Below the pieces are notes generated by a model. That model saw only the letters and a program-made list of their open reading frames with translations, was not told where the DNA came from and did no database searches. Positions 50,678-61,862 of a DNA stretch of 64,000 bases are shown here, one piece after another (position 1 is the first letter of the stretch; every line of letters starts with the position of its first letter). Source of the DNA: Spirodela intermedia (taxonomy: Eukaryota; Streptophyta; Magnoliopsida; Alismatales; Araceae); contig LR746264.1 in the NCBI GenBank assembly GCA_902729315.2, forward strand, positions 1,590,378 through 1,654,377, in the 5' to 3' direction. The position numbers were made by a program, and so were the translations under genes.

Positions 50678-51308
50678 TTTTGGTTCACCTGATGTTCATC
50701 TCTCTCCTTCAAACCTTTTGTGGGTTATCTTTAATCCGCGGCCTTGTTCCTCGTCCCTGTTTTGTCATGGGTGAAGCTGTGAAAAATCCAAGGGCACCAC
50801 GGAGGATGCGTGCCAACATTCACAGCTTCACCCAGGAAAAAACACGGACGAGGAACAAGGCCGCGGATTAAAGATAACCCACAAAAGGTTTGAAGGAGAG
50901 AGATGAACATCAGGTGAACCAAAATTACTCGTTTTCGCTGGGCTGCTGGGGGCCAAGGTACAACTGACCATCATACATATTCTGGGAGAAGGCAGGTATC
51001 TACTTCAACAGCTAAGTTACGGCTGCACCGCCTCCATCGCCATCGCAGTCGTCGTCGCCGGCGGGGAAGGAGATGTTCTCAGAGCGGTGGTACGAAGCGA
51101 TTTGTTCATTGAGGGAAGCGAGCTCCTGTAGTGGGGAATAGACTTGGTTCGCAACCTGACGGATGTCTCCCGCGCAGCCTTCGACGGGGAAGCGGGCACG
51201 GAGGTCGGACTCGTAGAGGATGGAGCGCATGGCGTCGGATCGCAGAGAAGGATCGATGATGGAGAGAATCTTGAGAATGTTGCTGACGCCGAAGAGGTGG
51301 TGGGAGTT
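50294..51308. repeat. Tail-to-tail inverted repeat of LBD sequence (about 490-base arms)
   Basis: Left and right arms are reverse complements around a centre near 50801. The innermost match is 50769-50783 with 50819-50833, leaving a 35-base loop. The inner 150 bases or so per arm are nearly identical. The outer parts diverge as LBD copies 5 and 6. Confidence 0.85.
50927..51308 (-). pseudogene. LBD copy 6, truncated pseudogene
   Basis: It begins abruptly at the AHHLFGVSNILKIL codons and has no start codon or zinc motif. It reads SDAMRSILYESDLRARFPVE and onward, but has stops in the linker region (TAG near 51015 and again a few codons later) before the QNMYDGQLYLGPQQPSENE tail. The 5' side is cut exactly where the retrotransposon LTR appears to begin. 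Confidence 0.85.
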
Positions 51309-51749
51309 TGATTAGATACTCATCAACACTACTTCTGAGTCGACGGCGATCTTGAACGTCAACCCGACTCGAAAGCAGAAATGGCACCACAGAAGACGAG
51401 GGAGGCGGAAGACCAAGCAACCAAGCAGGGTCTATATAATGATCAGCGGAATACATCAAAAAGGAGGAAAAAAGAAAGGATAGAGTCTCACCCGCTCAAG
51501 GGGACCCTAGAGCCTGATCTCCTCTATGGATCGTTATCCCCCTCTCCCCTTTTTTCCTGTTGTTGTCCCGGTACACGGGTAACCCTCTCTTGTCCTTTTC
51601 CTTCAGTTGGCTAGCTAGTCTTCTTGCCTCTCATTCTCTTCCTCTCGTTCTCCCTCTCTCTCTGTGTTCTTTTTCACATACGACGAGAAGCTATCGTCCG
51701 CCCACTATTATCGTCCCAACGATAATCGGGCGGATAGGTGTACCTATCA
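51309..51749 (+). repeat. Putative 5' LTR of the gypsy element
   Basis: It begins TG at the breakpoint in LBD copy 6 and ends ATCA three bases before the primer-binding site. A TATATAA lies at 51433-51439, followed by a T-rich U5-like end. Without a second LTR, the 5' border is inferred. Confidence 0.55.
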
Positions 51750-54700
51750 TATTGGTATCAGAGCCAATGCCTCCTAAGCTCGCGTCCACCAACGCCCAGG
51801 AAGATCGGCGTGCCGCCCCTAATCGCCTCGAAGCTCTGGAGAGTGACATCTCTGAGCTCCGTCGAACCATCGCCGCAATGGACGAAGGCCATCGCCGCAG
51901 CATCCTGACCCTCGAAGAATCATCTCGCGCCCAGTTTGACATCGTACTGCAGCGACTTGACAACCTCCGCCGCACCTCGTCCCGACAGCACCGTGCCAAG
52001 GCTCCTCTTGGCCCCGTTGCTGACTGGACCCCCGGAGAATTCAGTCAGGGCCCATCCCGTACAACCAACGGCGACAGTGACGACACGGAGCCGGGTGACT
52101 GGCCTACAGCCCCCGCGGGTCTTTTCCACTCCGGAGATACCACTGAACCATGGCATGGTGAGCATCGACAAGAACTGCCTCTATTCAGCGGCCTGGACGT
52201 AGAGGGATGGGTTTTTCGGGCCAACCTCATCTTCTCCATCTACCAGGTTCCCCTTGCGGCCAAGCTCCGGACGATAGGGGTCGACCTCGACAGACCAGCC
52301 TTACACTGGTTCCGCCTCACCCATTGGCGAGCCCCATTCCGGGACTGGGACGACTTCAAAAATCACCTCCTCGGGTGTTTTAGCCCCAACCACTCTGGAT
52401 CCCTACGGCAACGGCTCCTCAAAATTATTCAAGAGAGCTACAGTTTCAGAATACCGGGACCGTTTCGAGCTCATGGCATCAGTGGTCGACGATCTGCCTA
52501 AGCCATTATTGGAGGATGACTTCTTCAACGGGTTAGGAATGAGCTGCAACGGGAGGTCAGTTTCATTGGGCCTGTCGGACTTGATGCGCTGATGACCCTC
52601 GCCCAGAAGGCAGAAAACAAAATGTCTGGGAATTTCCGAACTGCCGAGGCACCGCGCATCCGAACATTTGGGCCAACTAAGGAGGTCGTAGATCCTTTTC
52701 CACCCCGTCTAAGAGCGCCGACCGAGCCTGTCACTCAAGAGGCAATCCCGAAACCCTCCATTCACTGTGGGCAAACGGAAGATCTGCTTGACTACAACCG
52801 AATACGAGACACGACGCGCAAAGGGTTTTGTTTCGCCTGTAATGAACCTTATGTCCCGGGCCACCACTGCCGCTCCACGCTAAAGGTCCTGTTGGTCCAG
52901 GATGAACCAGAAACGGGAGAAACCAAGGCATCCCCAGAATGGCCACCACTGCAGGTAGGACTGTCCACCATGGAAGTAGATCTCCATGCGATAACTGAGG
53001 AAGTTTCAGTTGGTACATTCAAGATGCAAGGGACCATCCGGCAACAGCCAGTCTCCATCCTTATCGACATTGGTGCGTCTCATAATTTTATCGCCCTTCC
53101 CACAGCCCGACGATTGGACCTTCCGGTCATCACCGTACCCCCATTCCGGGTTACCACCGGATCGGGAGAAAGGGTGGCCGGCAACGGCATCTGCTACAAC
53201 CTTGCTGTCGACATCCAAGACTTCGAGGTCACTAATACCTTCCTCATCCTTCCCGGATAACCGCACATCTTCGGCGAAGAACGCATCATGTATTTAGGAC
53301 ACGTCCTCCCTCTCCGCTGACTGGGTGACTATGGATCCAGAGAAGATCACAATAGTCACCAGCTGGCCATCTCCAACAACCCTCAGAGAACTTCGGGGAT
53401 TCTAGGGGTTCACCGGCTATTACCGCCGATTCATTATAGGATATGGGACGCGACAGCTGAAACGCGACGCATTTCATTGGAACTCAGACGCAGAGGCCGC
53501 GTTCCAACAGCTCAAGAATGCACTGATCTCCGCTCCAGTTCTTGCCCTCCCCGACTTCTCTTTACCTTTTGAAGTCGAGGCCGATGCTTCCGGCCATGGC
53601 CTTGGGGTCGTATTGATGCAGCAGAGGTGGCCAGTGGCTTTCTACAGCAAGGGACTATCCATTACAGGGCGTCTCCGATCTGTCTACGAGCACGAGCTGA
53701 TGGCCATCGTACTCGCGATCCTTAAATGACGGCACTACCTTTTGGGGTGACGATTCACGATCTACACCAATCAACGCGCACTTAAGTTCTTGCTGGACCA
53801 AACGCAGGTACCAACGGAATACCAACGATGGCTTAATAAACTCACGGGCTTTGATTTTCAGATCTCGTATAAGGCGGGGTCAATCAACAAGGCCACGGAT
53901 GCACTGTCTCGGTGCCCCAATGACCCAGAGCTCTCTGCGCTGGTCTCCTCAACGATGGCACTCGACTTCGACCAGATCCAACGAGAATATGAGCACGACA
54001 ATTGGACTAGCTCCATCATCGCTGACCTCCAAGCAGACACTAGCAAATGACCCAAATACAAGCGAGGCGTCTTGCTCCGAAATGGCCGTCAAGTACTAGT
54101 TCGCACATCTTCCCTGATCCCAAAACTCCTCTACGAGTTTCACGACTCAGCGATCGGAGGCCACTCGAGATTCCTCCGGACCTACAAACAGTCTTACAAA
54201 ATGCCTACTGGCCAAGCGTCAAATCCCGCGTCAAGGCATACCTCGGTGAATGCGGTGTATGTCAGCATAACAAGGTTGAAAATCTATGCCCTGTCGACTT
54301 ACTCCAGCCCCTTCCCATTCCGGAAAAGATATGGGAGGAGCTCTCGATGGACTTCATCGAAGGCTTACCACTCGCTAGTGGATTCAACACCATCCTAGTA
54401 GTGGTCGACCGCCTGAGTAAGTACGCCCACTTCTCCGCCTTGAAGCATCCCTTCACTACTGCAGACATTGCCCAGATCTTCGTCCGAGACATGGTCAAGC
54501 TCCACGGAATACTAAAGACACTCTTATTAGATCGTGACTAGATCTTTCTCAGCACCTTTTGGCGGGAGCTTTTTCGGCTTCAGGGTACCATGCTACACCG
54601 CACCAGCACTTACCATCCGCAGACTGACGGCCAAACGGAAGTTGTCAATCGCGGTCTCGAAACCTACCTACGATGTGTCGCAGAAGATCACGCACGGCAG

Positions 54701-55122
54701 TGGCCCAAATGGTTCCGTGGGCGGAGTTGTGGTATAACACCACCTTCAACTCCTCCACGGGGACCACACCATTCCAAGCCATCTACGGCCGAGACCCCCC
54801 GACCCTCATCCGCTATGAAAAAGCTTCAGCACGCACAGAGGGAGTGGATCAGTTGCTTCATGAGTGAGACGCGTGTCTCCACCAACTAAAGGAACATCTC
54901 CAGAAGGCTCAGCTCAAAATGAAGCAATGTGCTGATAGAAAGTGCCGCATCATGGACTTCACCCCGGGTGATTGGGTCTTCCTCCACCTCCGCGCATACT
55001 GCCTCAAGTCACTCGCACGGTGACCCTTCGAGAAGTTAGAGGCGCAGTATTTTGGACACTTCCGCATACTGGACTGTATTGGTGTTGTGGCCTACCACCT
55101 CAAGCTACCCCCAGAGTCCTTG
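51309..55122 (+). mobile_element. Decayed Ty3/gypsy LTR retrotransposon lacking its RT core and 3' LTR
   Basis: A putative 5' LTR (51309-51749, ending CA) is followed by a primer-binding site matching initiator Met tRNA (TGGTATCAGAGC at 51753-51764). Gag starts at 51768. Further blocks in order are a CCHC-type zinc knuckle (CFACNEPYVPGHHC, about 52831-52872), an aspartic protease (IDIGASHNF, about 53061-53090), only the end of reverse transcriptase plus RNase H (from about 53290), an integrase HHCC region (about 54140-54260) and the integrase DDE core (MDFIEGLP and YHPQTDGQTE, about 54345-54650). Gag and pol are broken by several frameshifts and stops. The catalytic RT segment is missing by deletion near 53260-53295. 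The 3' end stops at about 55122 with no second LTR. It cannot move by itself. Confidence 0.9.
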
Positions 55123-55722
55123 AACGGGAGGCTGTCAGAGACTCGTTGAACGGCCTTGAAGACGCGGACATACTTGTAGGATTTCGAAAAACATGAAGGG
55201 GGAAGATCTGCAGACGCTCTCTCTCTCTCACTCGCTCCCTATTTATACTTCGTCCTGGTTCCTTTCTGTCTCTCTGACTGTATGAATGTAGAGTGCCAGT
55301 TAGCCCCAACTTCCCCCAGGACCAGTCCCAGCTTTTCGAGAACGCCTACAGCCTCTTCGGCTTCAGCAACATTCTCAAGATCCTCTCCATCATCGATCCT
55401 TCTCTGCGATCCGACGCCATAACCTTCATCATCTACGAGTCCAACATTCGCGCCCCTTCCCCGTCGAAGGCTGCGCCGGAGCCATCCACCATGTTGCGAA
55501 CCAAGTCTGCTCCCCACTACAGGAGCTTGGTTCCCTCAATGAACAGATTGCTTCGTACCACCGCTCGGAGAACGGCTCCTTCCCGAGCGGCGACGGCGAC
55601 TGCGATGGTGGTGGCGGCGGTGCAGCCATATCTCAGCTGTTGAAGGAGATAGCTACCTTCTCCCAGAATATGTATGATGGGCAATTGCACCTTGGCCCCC
55701 AGCAGCCCAGCGAAAACAAGTA
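55123..55722 (+). pseudogene. LBD copy 7, pseudogene without start codon
   Basis: The leader (55125-55290) matches that of copy 5. A deletion of roughly 100 bases, flanked by GAG, has removed the ATG and the first zinc cysteines. The sequence resumes at the CQLAP codons. The GAS block FENAYSLFGFSNILKIL is open, but one base is lost after the SNIRAP codons and shifts the frame. The linker and DGQLHLGPQQPSENK tail follow to the stop at about 55722. The exon-2 region (about 55822-55990) has an early stop in the expected frame. Confidence 0.82.
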
Positions 55723-56270
55723 ATTTTAATTCATCTGATGTTCATCTCTCTCCTTCAAATCTTTTGTGGGTTATCTTTAATCTGCCGCCTTGTTCCTCGT
55801 CCGTGTTTTTTCATGGGTGAAGCTGCGAAGAATCCAAGGGCATCACGGAGGAGGCGCGGCAACATTAATCAGGAAATGAGGTCATGGGTGAGGCTGAGCT
55901 CGCCTCTCTAATAAAAGTGGACATCATGGAAGACGAAGATGAACTTTACAGAGACGGCGAGCAGATGGTCTCAGAAGACCTTTATTCATGATCCTTCCGC
56001 ATCTCCCTCTGTCCTCCGTGGAAATAATGGAGACGAGATGGACGGGGATGTGGGAATGAAGATTGACCTCGAGGTAGGAATCGACATGGCGACAGGGGGA
56101 GAGATTTACAATGTAATATGTTCCAATTTCGTTAGTTGCTTAACTCGTAGACGCTAACGATTGATGAAAGAATGGTTCAACTAGCTGTTCCCTTTCTTTT
56201 CCATTGCACGATAGGTCAACCAACCCATCGAACATGACTCACTAAGGCACCTCAAGAATCATCTCTCTCT
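55723..56270 (+). other. 3' flank of LBD unit 7
   Basis: This contains second-exon remains (MEDEDELYRDGEQMVSEDLY is still readable in one frame) and the outer flank shared with 10826-11128 and 21600-21960. Confidence 0.6.
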
Positions 56271-56749
56271 CTCTTGCTCTTGCTCTCTCTGTGTCTCTTA
56301 CCAGGAGAGAAGAGCAGGCGGAGGAGAGGAAATCCGTCGGCCAGCGCAGAGTGACCAACGGCCGAGCGCGTGGTGAGAGCAGGAAAGAGGAGGAAAGGGG
56401 TCATTCAATCTTTTAAAACGAGTACCCAACGAGCTCTCCGGTCGACACGTCACTAATGGAGCGGTTCGAACAGGCGGACGGCTATTCTTCACTCTCTCAC
56501 TCGCTGTCTCACTCACTCTCTCTCTCTCTCTCTCGGAAACCCGCCAACCCTCACCTTCGCACCAAATTACCCGCCCGTCTGGTATCTCCCTCATCTCCAG
56601 CTGATGAGGCGAAAGTAGGAAGGGGAGAGGGGGAGGGAGAGAGAGAGAGAGAGAGAGAGAGGGGCATGGGAAAGGGTTGCTACGGGCCCTCGCGGGTTTG
56701 ACTCATTGGGAAGGGATTGCCCCCCTCCGTTAAAAGGAATGGTCAAAAC
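56271..56749. other. GA/CT-rich intergenic sequence
   Basis: CT and GA tracts lie at about 56262-56300, 56515-56535 and 56636-56662. No gene is recognised. Confidence 0.5.
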
Positions 56750-57240
56750 CGGCTCCGTTATCCGCCGTTATTTTCTGGACAAAAAATATCCGTCTAGTTC
56801 AGTTGACAGACAAATAGTCAATCCCCGACGTAGAAGTCAACGTCGCCCTCTCTCCCCCTCTCGCTCTGAGCAGCAGGAACTTCCGGACTGAGTCCGAGAA
56901 CGTTCTGAATGGTGTCTCTGAGGCATCTAAGACATCTCACTCTACAATTATCTCCATTGAGACATCAAAGACATGCTTTTAGTCCGTATTTTTTTAAGCT
57001 GTTATTTCGTTCGATATTGATCAGTATTTTTTTTAAGTTGCCGCATTTCGCGTGCAGGCAGCCCGCCGCAGATGGGTTTTTGGTCAAACCCACGGAATGG
57101 GTCTGCGTGGAGCACACCATATGGTCTATGGATTTGGAGAGAGAGAGAGAGAGATGATCCCCAGTGCAAGTCAACCAGCATTCTCGAGCCCTGTACAGTA
57201 CGCCATTCTCGCCGGCAGCGCTTTTGGTGTGAGAAAACGT
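56750..57240 (+). repeat. Segment repeated inverted at 43990-44475
   Basis: It includes a TTTCGCGTGCAG acceptor-like end at about 57057, followed by an open stretch (GSPPQMGFWSNPRNGSAWST-like in the paralog frame). It is conserved between the two copies, including splice-like features, but I do not recognise a protein family. Confidence 0.6.
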
Positions 57241-57798
57241 TGACCACTGTATCTGGAAAGAGTTAGCGAGGAATGATGTTGATTGTGAGGAGGTAAGTTA
57301 TTAATTATCCAATGCTGTGACCTTGAGTAAGAACATTCATACTTCTCTCAAGTGTCCACGTGTATGTGACTGCTCTTGGTTCATTCCACTCCTTTCACTT
57401 GATTTATTTCTAGTTCTCTATCTATTCATGAAAATGTTTATACATAGTATGAAAATGTGACCAGACAATACGTGAGACTGATACATAGAAGGCCATAAAC
57501 CTTTAAATATTCAGAGAAATAAAATTATAAACGTGCACATTGAAACCCAAATTGTTGAATTGAGAAGCAAATGATGTTAACAATCATACAAAATATATTT
57601 ATTTAAATTCTAAAAAAATATCAACCCAGGTGAAAGGGGGACGCCATGTGCAAGATGCGGATATCCCATGAACAATATTTTCAACTCTGTCGTTCGTTTA
57701 GTATAACTATCAAATTCAGCACCAACTGGCAACATTCACTTGCATCTCCTCGCCGTCTCTGTAAAGTTCATCTTCGTCTTCCACGACGTCCAGATTTC
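57241..57798. other. Spacer, nothing recognised except degraded LBD exon-2 tail
   Basis: The sequence is AT-rich to about 57730. It then matches the DEDELYRDGEEM exon-2 tail on the minus strand (about 57740-57798), which falls beyond the stop inferred for copy 8. Confidence 0.5.
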
Positions 57799-58473
57799 TT
57801 AGAGAGACGAGCTGACATCGTTTCCTGATACACGTTGCCGCGCCTCCTCCGTGGTGCCCTTGGATTCTTCACAGCTTCACCAATGAAAAAACACGGACGA
57901 GAACAAGGCAGCGGATTAAAAATAACCCACAAAAGATTTGAAGTAGAGAGATGAACATCAGATGAGTCAAAATTACCTGTTTTCGCTGGGCTGCTGGGGG
58001 CCAAGGTACAACTGCCCATCATACATATTCTGGGCGAAGGCAGCTATCTCCTTCATCAGCTGAGATATGGCTGCACCGCCGCCATCGCCATCGCCATCGC
58101 AGTCGCTGTCGCCGGCGGGGAAGGAGACGTTCTCGACCTGGCGGATCTGTTCGTTGAGGGAAGCGAGCTCCTCTAGTGCGGAGTAGACTTGGTTCGCGAC
58201 CTGGCGGATGGCTCCCGCGCAGCCTTCGACGGGGAAGCGGGCGCGAAGGTCGGACTCGTAGAGGATGGAGCGCATGGCGTCGGATCGCAGAGAAGGATCG
58301 ATGACGGAGAGGGTCTTGAGAATGTTGCTGACGCCGAAGAGGCGGTGGGCGTTCTCGAAAAGCTTGGGCTGGTCTGGCGGAAAGTAGGGGGCTAACAGAC
58401 AATTGGCACCGCACTTGCGGCGCTGGAACTTGCAGGCGGCGCAAGCCTGGCTCGGCCCCTCCTTCGCCATCAT
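57799..58473 (-). CDS. LOB-domain (LBD27-like) transcription factor, copy 8, intact
   Basis: Exon 1 is 58473-57977 with a consensus CAG|GTAATT donor. The inferred exon 2 is 57874-57799, giving about 190 residues; unspliced it is 166. The zinc motif is CAACKFQRRKCGANC. It is followed by FENAHRLFGVSNILKTL, SDAMRSILYESDLRARFPVE, GC and AGAIRQVANQVYSALEEL. The linker is Asp/Gly-rich and the tail is QNMYDGQLYLGPQQPSEN. Exon 2 begins in the copy 1 frame (CEESKGTTEEA) but then shifts frame and ends early, so the acidic tail is shorter. It is closest to copy 3. Unlike copy 1 it keeps a perfect donor. Confidence 0.8.
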
Positions 58474-59110
58474 CTACTCTCTCTCTCTGTGGTTCGTCCC
58501 GTTGACTTGGGCGTTGACTGCGGAGACCGTGGACTCCTGTCGGGCTTCAGTCTGGATCCGACGGAGCAGCCCGGCGGATAGCGATCCGAATCCGAGCCCG
58601 GTGGGATTTGACAGCCGGTTAATGGGCTGATAACCTGCCGACCCAACAGCGGCTGGGCACAATTTGTGCCCTAACCGTCCCGTGGGCGCCCGTCCGGGCG
58701 GCTGTCTTGGCGAGCGGAGTAGGCGGCGGGCGGGGGGCGGCGAAGACGAAGGGAGACGGTGGTGACGGCGGTGGGAGGCGGCGACGGAGGTGGCTGGGAG
58801 GTGGGTCGGCAGCGGGAAGGCGAGATGGCGGGGACGGGAGGGGATGGTGAAGCCGGAGATGGCTGGGAGGCGGAACAGCGGCGGGAAGACGAGACGCCGT
58901 CGATTGGAGGGATCCGGCGATGGCGGATGAGGCTGGAGGGTAGGCGGCAGCGACGGCGACGGACGGCGGCGACGGCGGCGACGGCGGCGACGGCGTATGA
59001 GGCTGGAGGGGGAGATAGAAAGGAAACCAGGACGAAGTATAAATAGGGAGCGAGCGAGCGAGCGAGCGAGAGAGAGAGAGAGCGGGACGGAGGGAGGGAG
59101 GGAAAATTTA
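58474..59110 (-). promoter_or_regulatory. GC-rich leader/promoter of LBD copy 8
   Basis: The CT tract at the ATG is followed by the GTTGACTTGGGCG segment, the CGCC-rich blocks and the CCCTATTTATACTTCGTCCT element at about 59029-59048 (minus strand). A GAGC/GA tract (59049-59082) is adjacent. Confidence 0.6.
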
Positions 59111-60262
59111 AATTTGAGTGATTTAAAATACAAAACCACATCGCTATTACATTTTTATTATTATATTTCTTAATTAATTACTGGTACCATGAACTGAATC
59201 ATGAACCATAGTAGTATTTACTTTCTGATAAATCTCAATCTTTAGGACTAACATTTTATGAGCATAAATTATCTATTATTTCATATAAAATAGGGATCCA
59301 TCTATTTCAATTTTAAATATTATTTTCAATTAAATGCCATGAATTTGTGCTTTAAGTGTGATTTTAAATGCATTTTCATTCACAAATTTTTATTTTCTAC
59401 AGTTTAAAGAAAAATAAATAAATTATACATATATTAACGAATAGCTGAGTCTACGCCAAAAAATAGGCCACGTGTATAGAGGATGGACTTATCTTGTGGC
59501 CCGTTTTTTATTTTCACTTGTACATAAGTGAATAATTCTCCCAGAAATATTAAAAAATGGGCCACGGGTGAAATCCATCCTATCTGCATGTGGCCCAAGC
59601 TTTTGGGTGGGTCATTCATTAATATTTATTTTTTAATTATTTTAAAAGACTATAAAGAAATCAAAATACCTAAATTTCAATCCAAGATTCCTTCCATCTC
59701 TGAGATTGACCTCGAAATCTACCATAAATTTTGATGTTATTTTAAGTTTTCTTTTGAAAATAATTTCAAAAAAAATCTAAAATTTTAATTTCTAAAAATT
59801 AAAATGCAAAGCTTTTCTTGTTTTAAAAAATTAAAATTTTAATCATTTAAAATACAACAACTGAATCACATCACTTTTACTCAAGTTTAACAAGTCTATC
59901 TTTCTTGTACATTAAAATCATCAGCCTAGTGAAGGAGTGATAATGTTCTAAATTAGCTTATGGGCTAGAAGCATGAAAGTAGGTAGAAGCATGATTGCCC
60001 AAAAGTAATGCAGAAGTTAATTTCATAAGCACTAAATGATTATGATGTCATTAATGTTTCTCTAATCGTAAGTTTAATATCTAATGTGTAATCTTACCAA
60101 GAAATTAGTGGAAAGTTGAACAAGAGGACACATAAGAAAGGAGAAATGAATTGCGAGTCAAATTACTCTAAAATCATGTGTTATGTATTTTATTGAAGTT
60201 GTATTATGTATTTATGTGGGTATGATATACGTTTTACACCATAGTCATTTAGAAAAGAATCA
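59111..60262 (-). repeat. AT-rich upstream arm of LBD copy 8
   Basis: From about 59640 the sequence follows the same order as 12690-13250 and 26200-26800 (AATCACATCACTT near 59865, GAACAAGAGGACAC near 60118). It is cut off by the CT-rich region at 60268. Confidence 0.7.
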
Positions 60263-60267
60263 AATCC

Positions 60268-60407
60268 TCTCTCTCTCTCTCTCTCTCTGTCTGTGGCTCT
60301 CACTCCCTCTTCCTATCTATCTATATCTCCCTCTCTCTCTCGCTCTCACTCCCTCTATCTATCTATATCTCCCTCTCTCTCTCGCCCCCACTCTCTCTAT
60401 CTATCTA

Positions 60408-60439
<32 letters not shown>

Positions 60440-60500
60440 TCTATCTCTCTCCCTCCCTTTCCCCCTCTCCACCTTCCTCTCTCTCTCCCTCCTTCTCCCT

Positions 60501-60549
<49 letters not shown>

Positions 60550-60590
60550 AGCCTTGTGAAAGCGAGAAGGCTCTCTCTCTCTCAGAATGC
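60268..60590. repeat. Long CT-rich tract with about 50-base tandem units
   Basis: CT dinucleotides alternate with CTATCTATCTATATCTCCCT units, of which about three are clear (60310-60410). Long Ser/Leu frames are artefacts. Confidence 0.9.
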
Positions 60591-61535
60591 GATAAAAACG
60601 TGCGGCTAGGGCATACATGTTGATCATTACCTGCGTTGATGTATAGAGAGGGAAAGCGAAAGCATGATGGGTCGGGGTACCTACGCAGGCACGTACGTCC
60701 ATTCCAGAATCTCACTCTAAATGTCCCTAATAGATCGCAATCAACGTCCTATACGTGGCAAACCATCTCAACGTTTTCACAATCCAACCGTGTCCATGTG
60801 GCATGCTCTTGCCACGTATACTCTTCAGTTGGTGTGTCACGGTAAGGACACATATGAAGATTGAGAATCACCCAGACAACGTGGGCGCACCAATAATGGA
60901 GGTTAGTTTGGTAAATTATACATTATGATGTCAAATTAAAGAGCATCAATTCAGAATGGATTTTTTTAAAATTTTCGGCAGTACCTAAAAAAATATATTT
61001 AATCATGAAAAGGGCACAATCTCCTTTGAATTTATTAATCAGCCGACTAATTTATAGATATAAGATTTTTGGGTTAAAAAATAAAAATGGAAAGAGTTAA
61101 TTAATATAATTAAGAGTTTTATGGGTTTTTTAACTGCCTCGATATAGATACATCTATGAAAAAACCTTGATATACATCAAATTTGGAAATCAATCCTTTC
61201 AAAGTCGTAGTGAGCAGGCTGTATGTGGGCCCCAAATATGATTTTAGCGCCACGTGTAATATTTTCTGCAGCCACCGCTGCTGCGTAGAGGATGTAGAGA
61301 TGGCCACATGGCGCAACACACGAGACTGGCCACAATAGTCATCGTCGAGTCGTGTTGGGCTTCGTTGTTATTCGACCCATTGACCCTCTTGGTATGCCTG
61401 GGGAATATTCCGGCAAGCAGGCTATCATTAAGTCAGAGACGACCTCGATCGGTCCACGTCAACCACGTTGAAAACCCCATGCACGTGAAATACGTCGACG
61501 ACGGAGTCACAAATGTGTAGAATGCATGGCGGAGG
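60591..61535. other. Intergenic, nothing recognised
   Basis: The sequence is AT-rich with CACGTG/ACGTGG-type E/G-box motifs (about 60760-60820, 61250-61258), which could belong to the MFS promoter. No gene is supported. Confidence 0.45.
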
Positions 61536-61601
61536 GAGAGGGATACAGGAAGAGATGGACAGATAGATAGCGAGAGAGGGAGAGAGAGAGAAGAAGAAGA
61601 G

Positions 61602-61683
61602 TGAGACGTGTGTGGAATATGTGGACATACGAGTTGGAGAAGAGGAGAAAAAGAAGGAGAGGGACAAAGACAGAGAAACAGGG

Positions 61684-61725
<42 letters not shown>

Positions 61726-61862
61726 GGGGGGGGGGAAGAAGAAGACAGACGTGTGTGGAATACGTGGACATACGAATTGGAGAAGCGGAGAAGAAGAGGG
61801 AGAGGGACAAAGACAGAGAGAAGGGGACAGGTAGAGACACAGAGAGTGAGAGAGAGGAAGAG
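61602..61862. repeat. Tandem duplication of about 143 bases, GA-rich
   Basis: A GACGTGTGTGGAATATGTGG start at 61606 recurs as GACGTGTGTGGAATACGTGG at 61749. Both are followed by similar GA-rich sequence. A (GA)n and G run lies between them (61688-61735). Confidence 0.85.

Noticed and set aside
60183-60623. Ser/Leu-repeat proteins over CT tracts (also 6292-6576, 61428-61898)
   Set aside because: They are simple-repeat artefacts. Each reading frame of (CT)n is open.
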